DNA of 64,000 bases from Prinsepia uniflora (taxonomy: Eukaryota > Streptophyta > Magnoliopsida > Rosales > Rosaceae). The stretch is from the NCBI GenBank assembly GCA_032719365.1, contig CM064872.1:20801572-20865571 (forward strand), in the 5' to 3' direction. The translations under genes and the position numbers were made by a program. The notes beneath the pieces are model-generated. The model ran no database searches. It saw nothing but the letters and a program-made list of their open reading frames with translations, and was not told the DNA's origin. Shown here one piece after another: positions 57,260 through 64,000 of the stretch (position 1 is the stretch's first letter; each line of letters begins with the position of its first letter).

Positions 57260-60224
57260 TGACACGACCCATCCCAATCCCCCTAGGATTACCATGGAAT
57301 GTGCCATGCTCCCGTCTGACAAGAGGTGTCAGACAAGGGATACCTATTGCCACTGCCCAAACGGGCTTCCAGAGTGCCCAAGGATCGATGGAGGAGGTGT
57401 GCGATGCCCAAGTCTCTGCTGCAGTCGCATCCGGAATCAACCTGAAGGGCATTGAAAACAAAAGCTGTGAGTGGACGAAAATAAACAAGTCTGTTTAAAA
57501 CATTTATAAGACATTTATGCCCCTCAGTAAAACCATATGCATGCGCCAAAAACCAATGATCACACATTTATTTAGAAATAACCATTAGGGCCTTAGCCCG
57601 GAAACCAAAGCATAGTTTCAATTTCCAAAAGTCAATTCAAGAGTTATTTCATCAATCCAGTAATATGAACCATAAGGCATATAATATAAACCATAACCAT
57701 AATTTTAGCCACTGCACTATACACTCCAATCCGACATCCCTGATGTCTGACGTCCCGGACGTCAATAAGGTCACAATCACAAGGCTACGCGTGCCACTCG
57801 GGTCTCAATTTCCGAGTTCAATCCCCGAACCCCGTTCGGGTACAGCATCCCCGATGCTTAGCGTCATAGACGCTGGACGTACTAGACGTCCGTGACCTCT
57901 CCGGGGTACCTCATCCGGAGGAGACAAAATAATATGGAAGGATTTATACAGTGCAGTACTAAACACATTTTATTGATATCCACATGCACAACATATAGGT
58001 ATACATAGGTAAAATTCTGAACCGATCGTTACGTTTCATCAAACGGGTCTCATGCCCAAATACCGTGAAACGTGCCATAACCGAAATATCATCAAAACCA
58101 TTTATTGATTCCAGCATGTGAACATATATAAAATGTAAACCAGAAAACATTTATTCAATTCCATTTTAGGGTCCCCGACCCGCAATCGTATGTAGAAATC
58201 AACTGGGCCCCTGGCCCGATTTCACAAGTTAACTGGGCCCCTGGCCCGATCCACATGTTAACTGGGCCCCTGGCCCGATTTCATAGTTCAACTGGGCCCC
58301 TGGCCCGATTTTACATTATTCAAGTTCGTAACCATTTCATGATATCATATCCAACCACATTTATGGAAATCGGTGCAAATCCAGAAAACCTCGGTTTACG
58401 TGCAAATACATAATTCACCTCGAAATACGTGAAATCATTTTAAATTCACCGATATCCAAAGTAAATCATTTAATCATAATTATATCAATCATAAAACAGT
58501 TATGCATGCATCGAATTTATGAAACCAATGTCCACTCACAGACCGTTTAACCGAGCGCCTCGATACGCGTGCCATAGGCCTTCCCGGGCCACACCACTAT
58601 CACCGGGACTCCCAATCCTGTCCAAATCACATTAGAGGATTACTAACCTCATCATTAACATCCTATTCAAGTCCCGTAATTTTCCCGAATTTTTAAGTAT
58701 TTTTAAATTGGATTTAAAACCTTCGGACATCCCGAACAATATTGAAACGGGATCCGATCGACACGAAACCAACGCTAAAATGTTCATTACATTATATAGG
58801 ATAAAAGTCATGTTGACCTCACCTCGAGATTCGTGCCCCCGTGCCGTCACGCGCCGCCGTGAGTGGCTGCGCGTGAAAGCCACGCGCCTGCTACAGTGAC
58901 TGCTACAGTCACCATCTTCACCCGTTTGTCTGGTAAACGGGTCTGATTACCCGCGATAGGATCCGGTTCAATCACACCCAATTCGACATCAATTCAATCC
59001 GTTCTTGATCCTAAAACAATCATTAGCATATGAATTTCAGTTCTGTGACATCGATCAACATCAACCATTCCTTAATCAAGCCATCAACCCGTGATCACCC
59101 AAAACGGGTCAATCACCAAAACTCCATCAATCCTCAACCATTGTCAAATTAACTTCATATGAAGCATATAAGGACTCACACGAACCAATTAGCATGATTA
59201 ATTGAACACGACATTACCTCAATCACCACAACTCAAGCTTGAGTTTTCCGGCCGTCCACCTCGTCCGTCCACGGCCCTAGGAGCCCCAAAGCTTGCCCCA
59301 TTTGATCTGGTTCGACTCGTTGAAGTTCCAGGAAGCTCAATCCATCATTAATTAGGCTTGGGCTGGCCTAAAACTGGAAGTTCGAATTTGAATTTCCCAT
59401 AACCCAGTTTCGGGTTTTCAGAGAAATCCGACACCCAATTCACTCAATCCTTCCATTCTCAATCACAGAGGAACCCTCACGACCTACACACCATTCCTTT
59501 AATCCAATTCAGCCGTTAAAGGCATCCAAAAGTGTCCAAAATCCACTGTGTAATGTTCCCCTGCACTGACCCGAAAACAAAAGAAAAACCCAGTGCCCAT
59601 GTCGTGCAATCGATGCCAACTCAACCCCATGTGCAATTCCACCTCAAACTGTCCCAATTCAGTCATAAAATTGATAAAAAAAACCATGGGATCGATCGCA
59701 CAAACATTCCACCTTCACGGCTGTTCAATGAAACAGTACCCCGTGTGAAATTACAATTCTGTCCTTGTGCAAAAATTACCAAAATGCCCCTCACGCATCC
59801 TGACCCGTAACTCGGTCATACGGACTCCGATTGATGTGTGCCGCCTGTCTACGAACTCAGGGCATCGAGACCATCCTAACGATCCTCGGTCCTCGGCCAT
59901 CGGACCTCCCGATCAAAAAGTCAACATTCCCCCTTCTTTCGTCCAAATTACGAAAATGCCCTTACACTTCCGTACATCATAACTTTCAGCACGAACGTCG
60001 GAATCGAACGTGCCACTTGTCTATGAACTCGTGACGTCCCGAACTACGTCATGGTTATCGGTCAAAGTCCATTTGACCATCCGAAATAAAAGTCAACGTT
60101 TTGCCCACGCCTAGGGGCAAAATGGTCATTTTGCACAATTCGTCCGAAATCGCCCAACTAATCCCAGATTAGTAAGTCACAATTAAATATTATTAAATCC
60201 CGATATTCGGGACGGGTCGTTACA
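57260..60224 (-). mobile_element. Solo LTR of the dominant family in an (AT)n tract
   Basis: It starts TGACACGACCCATCCC and ends TTCGGGACGGGTCGTTACA on the plus strand, 2965 bp. Duplications TATAT flank it (57255-57259, 60225-60229), within an AT microsatellite, so the duplication alone is weak but the ends are clear. The intron-like module is 57442-58539. Four near-identical TGGGCCCCTGGCCCGA units lie at about 58200-58310. The terminal hairpin is CCGTCTGACA (57312-57321) with TGTCAGACAAGG (57327-57338). The GC-rich block is at about 58840-58890, and the bZIP dyad at 60031-60051. Confidence 0.93.
57442..58539 (-). other. Intron-like module of solo LTR 57260-60224
   Basis: Donor decamer on the minus strand starts at 58539 after CGGTCT. 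The partner is at 57467-57476, the acceptor GCCCTTCAG ends at 57442, length 1098 nt. Confidence 0.55.
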
Positions 60225-60340
60225 TATATATACTTATACACAGCTTACAAACTCACTGTCCACCATTCAATTCAAATTATATATACTTATACATGGGAAA
60301 TACCACCTGCAAACCCATTAGTATCACAACATATTATATG

Positions 60341-61297
60341 CAGTGATGAAAATGTTGACAATATCGCCAATAAATCGGTTGATATGTCGGAAATTTTGGC
60401 CGGCGGCATGTAAGAGAGAGAGGGGGGGAAGAAATTGAGCGAAATATCGACATTTTTTGTTGTTTTAAGACCATCGAGCTCCTTATTTCATTAAAACAAT
60501 CGAGATAAAGCCAAATTGCATGAAAATCAGACGTAAAACCATAGTGTTTCAGTCGGGTCATGTCGCGCGGGTCAAAAAACCCGAATCTCAGACCCGCGCA
60601 AGGTAGGAGATGACTGTTTTAAGTTAATTAATATACTTTATATATTAGTGGGTTGCCTATATTTTCAATTGAGCTTGTTTAGCTTAGTTGGTTGTGGGTT
60701 ATTATTGCCCTTTATTAATTGGCAGGCAACCTGGGTTCGACCCTAGGTGCACGCAAGTTACTAATTTTTTTTTTCTTTTTGTTTTTTCTTTATTTTCTTT
60801 TCATTTTATTTGTCAATTTTTTTTTCAATTTTAAATCTATTAATCCTTTCCAACTTTTAAACAAAAATTGACTCTTTTTTTCATCATTTTTTGTTTCAAT
60901 TTTACATATATTTTTTCATTTTACATTTTCTTCCATTTAAATTTTTTTATGCTTATTGTTATGTTTTTAATTATATTAATATTCAATTATAGTAATTCAC
61001 TTCAATTTTTTTTTATGTTTAAAATTTTATATTATTAGCCATCGGCAGAACCCTATTGTATCATATTATTCATCATATATTTATTATATCATAATCATTT
61101 TATAGTTTTTATTAGTCCTATATAACCATCATTGGGTACTTAAGTTTTCCCTAAAATTTCATTCCAAATTTCCAACTTTTGGATCGAATTTCCATCATTT
61201 TCGTTTACAGTAAACGATATCGATATAGATATTTGGGATGAGACATCTGTAAATTTGACTAGCGATATATCCGTCGATATCGATATTTTCATCCTTG
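60341..61297. mobile_element. Non-autonomous hAT-type element (MITE-like), 957 bp
   Basis: Ends are imperfect inverted repeats (CAGTGATGAAAAT on the left; CAAGGATGAAAAT as complement of the right), both followed by ATATCG words. They are flanked by perfect 8-bp duplications ATTATATG (60333-60340 and 61298-61305). There is no transposase. The interior includes TCGATATCG palindromes near both ends and the SINE-like segment below. Confidence 0.85.
60671..60790 (+). mobile_element. tRNA-derived SINE-like segment
   Basis: It has an A-box-like TAGCTTAGTTGG (60680-60691), a B-box GGGTTCGACCC (60733-60743) and a downstream T-rich tail (from about 60765). The distance between boxes is about 50 bp, as in tRNA-like RNA polymerase III promoters. 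The flanks do not fold into a tRNA cloverleaf, so a SINE (T-tailed, Au-like) is preferred over a tRNA gene. It lies inside the hAT MITE. Confidence 0.55.
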
Positions 61298-61305
61298 ATT
61301 ATATG

Positions 61306-64000
61306 GAGGAAAAAAGAAACCAGTAGCTTCATAGTGAGTAAAAAAACAAAACTCGCACAAACGCTTCACTTCTCACCATCTTGGAAGCCTCTTATGGCAA
61401 ACCTGCCCTCCCCCAACATGCATCTCCGAGAGGAGAGCTCATAGTCAGCCAAACACAGTGATCTTATTCATAAGAAATTTCCCTCTGCTACTCTACTCTG
61501 CTATACTATGCTTTGTTTTGCTCGGTAGAGCGTCCTCACCTCTATCGTCATCAACCCACGTTGTCCTACCAAGTCGATTCTCCTTTATACAACGACCCAA
61601 CTCGCTACTCCTCTAGGACAACGACGACCCAACCTAACAGACCATCGAGGATGACACTGATCAAGGGAGACCGCTCGGTGTCAATCTCGTCGCCGATAGT
61701 CAGGTATGCGCTCCATCATCGACCCTTTCGCTCGAGGGCTATCAAAGGCCATAGTTGGTCAACCGCGATGTCGTGTGAGTCAAGTCGAGCAAACAAACCA
61801 CATGGAACCACTTTGACACTATCGATGGGCCAATCGGGACACCGCTCAGTCGTTTACTCCATCACCAACCCCTTCGGTCGAAAGCTTTTGAGGTTCACAG
61901 GTCATGAGCAAAACTTTCAGTGATCAAGCACCAAAGCTCCAACCATTGCTCGGTCGGTCAACACCGAGCGGCGCTTTCGATGACTGAGCACCGATGCCCC
62001 AACCATTGCTCAGTCTGTCATCACTGAGCGATCCTTCGACGACCACCCACCGAGGCTCCAAACACTGCTCGGTGGTCTTCCGTCAAACTCACAGCACTCG
62101 GTGACAGAGTCAGGGTGACCGCTTAATGTTCTTTTCTCCCAGCCGTTCGTAAAGGCCCCAAAACTCTCCAAGGACCACTAGCATTCGTTTTTTTCTTTTC
62201 TCCCACTAAGCGGCCATGCCAGATCTTCCATGGCCACCCAGGACCACTGCTTTGGGTAGCGGTCCACCGACCAGGAGCTCACGGTGTGGTTACTGCCATT
62301 CTCGGGGCTGAGGACTCGGTTTAGCATGGCCCATCCAGCAATCGAGGCCTACTCGGCCACACACAAAAAAAAACAAACAAACAACCTTTCATTTAATTTT
62401 TGGGCTTGGTTTCTTACCCTTTTTTTCGGCACACCGAGCAGCCTACAAACCTTGGCCAAACCCACTGGGACAACAAAAATATTAAAAAAAATCAGTAGAG
62501 CATCCCAATTTTCTTTGGGCCCATGCACTGCCCCTCATTCTTTCTGGACCTAGCATGTTGTTTCCTACACCTACTACCAAGCGGCCCACTTACAAAAAAA
62601 AAAATTAAACATATTCTACTTTTAGGCTCTTGCACCCGACCTACTCTATTTTGGACTCTTACTTCTCGGTCCACAAATGGCCCACCGAGAGGTCACGGTC
62701 TACTCGGTCAAATTTTTTTTTCCATGGTCACTTACTATTTTTAGGCTCACCGAGCAGTCAATTTACCTTGGCCTAGACTGCCCACTCGGTCTTCCCAAAT
62801 ACACAAATTACAGAATTTGTTTTTGGGCCTTACATTTCATTTTTGAGGGAGCCACCGAGCGGTCTAGCCCAATCGGTCCTCCAAACAAAAAACACACTTT
62901 TTTTTTTGTTTGGACCAAAACACACTCAGCCCAATAAAAAAAATAAAAAAAATAACTTTTTATTTTATTTTGGGCTTGGGACTTACATTTGTTTTACCCC
63001 ACCGAACGACCTACTCAACTCAGCCGAAACTCACTTGGCCCATTCGGCTAAAACAACTCGGCCACAAAAAAAAAAGAACATAAAACTTTTTTGTTTTGGA
63101 CTTTTACACTTCGGCATCAAATCATTCCACCGAGCGGTTAAACCAACTAGGCCCATAAGTCGATATCACAATCAACACTACTCTGCCCTGACAAATCGGA
63201 TGAGCGGCCAACCACCCTCGGCTATCCAGGCGGACATCCAACCTAACTTCTGTCTCAGTATAACCACTATCCGAATAGGTTTTGCTCTGCTCTTCCACTA
63301 CAGTTTGGAGGTACCAACTTGGCTCACACCACAAACTCTACTTTTCATTTCGTCACACTTCCATGGCACCAACTCGGCTTACACCACAGAAGACCTCGTA
63401 ATACGTTTCTGAAAAACTAGGTAACGCTTCCAAACATAAACTCATGAACATCATAAGCATACATGACAAACATACACGAAATCATACATGCCAAGTATAC
63501 ATGTCGAACATACATGCACTCATACATATTAGGCATACATAAACTCATACATACAACATTCGGCCTAAGACTTAAACAAAAAAGTCAGAGTACATGCACC
63601 CGGCCTACACTTAACTCTCGGCCTTTTCTCAAAACTTTACCGAGCTACTCGACACATTAATGAGTTTACATCCGCTCAACACATTACACAGCTAGTAAAC
63701 ATTTGGCCTCGACTCGAACATTAGAGTCGGAGTACAGGAAACTCGGCCTACACTCAAACCTTGGGCATACGACTCAAACATTCAAGTTGGAGTACAGGCC
63801 ACTCGGCCTATACTCAACACCTGGCTTCGACTCAAAGATTTGAGTCAGAGTACAGGTGCACACAACCTACACTCAACACTCGGCCTATGCTCAACACATT
63901 ACCGAACTACTCAACACATTACCGAGTATACATCTTTTTAATACATACCGAGCATATATTCTCTCAATACATTACTGAGGCTCTCAAAAAAATCACTGAG
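61306..64000. repeat. Degenerate repeat field rich in CCGAGC/CTCGG words
   Basis: From about 61900 the words ACCGAGCGG, CTCGGTC and CACTCGGCC recur every 30-80 bp. From 63590 a looser tandem pattern appears (ACTCGGCCTACACTCAA, GAGTCGGAGTACAGG, AACACATTACCGAG), running to the window end. Long A/T runs (for example 62360-62400, 62895-62960) are interspersed. This may be part of a long LTR or internal region of another gypsy element continuing beyond the window. No protein homology was seen. Confidence 0.5.

Noticed and set aside
58190..58320. CRISPR-like array (regularly spaced near-identical units)
   Set aside because: Eukaryotic LTR context, units are short palindromes 30 bp apart with near-identical spacers, and no cas genes are present.
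60671..60760. A tRNA gene
   Set aside because: A and B boxes are present but acceptor, D and anticodon stems do not form, and a T-rich tail follows; SINE-like is more likely.
61513..61923. A 136-codon plus-strand ORF as a gene
   Set aside because: Ser/Arg/Thr-rich translation of the CTCGG repeat field, no domain, no splice or start context.

Overview
This window looks like intergenic DNA from the nuclear genome of a large, repeat-rich flowering plant. The evidence is plant-type spliced gene remnants (an amidase with U2 introns, a pentatricopeptide-repeat fossil) and plant lineages of Ty3/gypsy, Ty1/copia, hAT, MULE, LINE and SINE elements. I found no intact host gene. Almost everything is retroelement sequence in nested layers, and every coding region I recognise is broken.

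Layout. 1-13078: two Ty3/gypsy copies face each other (plus-strand LTR and gag remnant at 1-2825; minus-strand gag-protease-RT remnant at 3307-5812 with its primer-binding site and LTR). The minus-strand LTR is split by a solo LTR (7392-10235) and lies inside a third LTR fragment (to 13078). 13287-13923 is a hAT-type MITE. 14796-15175 is a PPR fossil. 18303-21419 is a spliced amidase pseudogene on the minus strand, followed by a second amidase fragment (22095-22586). 22787-24371 is a MULE-like element with TIRs of about 375 bp carrying a captured plant coding sequence. 24520-29620 is a minus-strand hAT transposase pseudogene split by a solo LTR. 31312-41190 is a minus-strand solo LTR split by another LTR retroelement (32398-40074), whose 3' LTR is itself split by a solo LTR (37137-39303).

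41196-46560 is a small gypsy remnant whose LTR is split by a LINE, which is split by a solo LTR (43023-45923). 46561-50283 is a truncated Ty1/copia element lying in an intron of a third amidase remnant (50364-50722). 50774-56340 is an LTR-internal-LTR-internal gypsy arrangement split by a solo LTR (52806-55805). 57260-60224 is another solo LTR. 60341-61297 is a second hAT MITE carrying a tRNA-derived SINE-like segment. 61306-64000 is a degenerate repeat field rich in CCGAG/CTCGG words.

The main observation is the dominant LTR family (at least ten copies here, about 2.2-3.0 kb each). Nearly all are solo LTRs with perfect 5-bp target-site duplications. Although diverged, the copies share an unusual layout: near-palindromic outer ends; a dyad of bZIP-type sites about 185 bp from the LTR start; a GC-rich inverted block; an intron-like module of about 0.9-1.2 kb whose 5' splice site (GTGAGTGGAC) is exactly complementary to a decamer at the predicted branch site (GTCCACTCAC); an array of short hairpins inside that module that differs in sequence from copy to copy; and a terminal hairpin whose two arms have changed together. 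These look like a regulatory RNA architecture maintained within an LTR.
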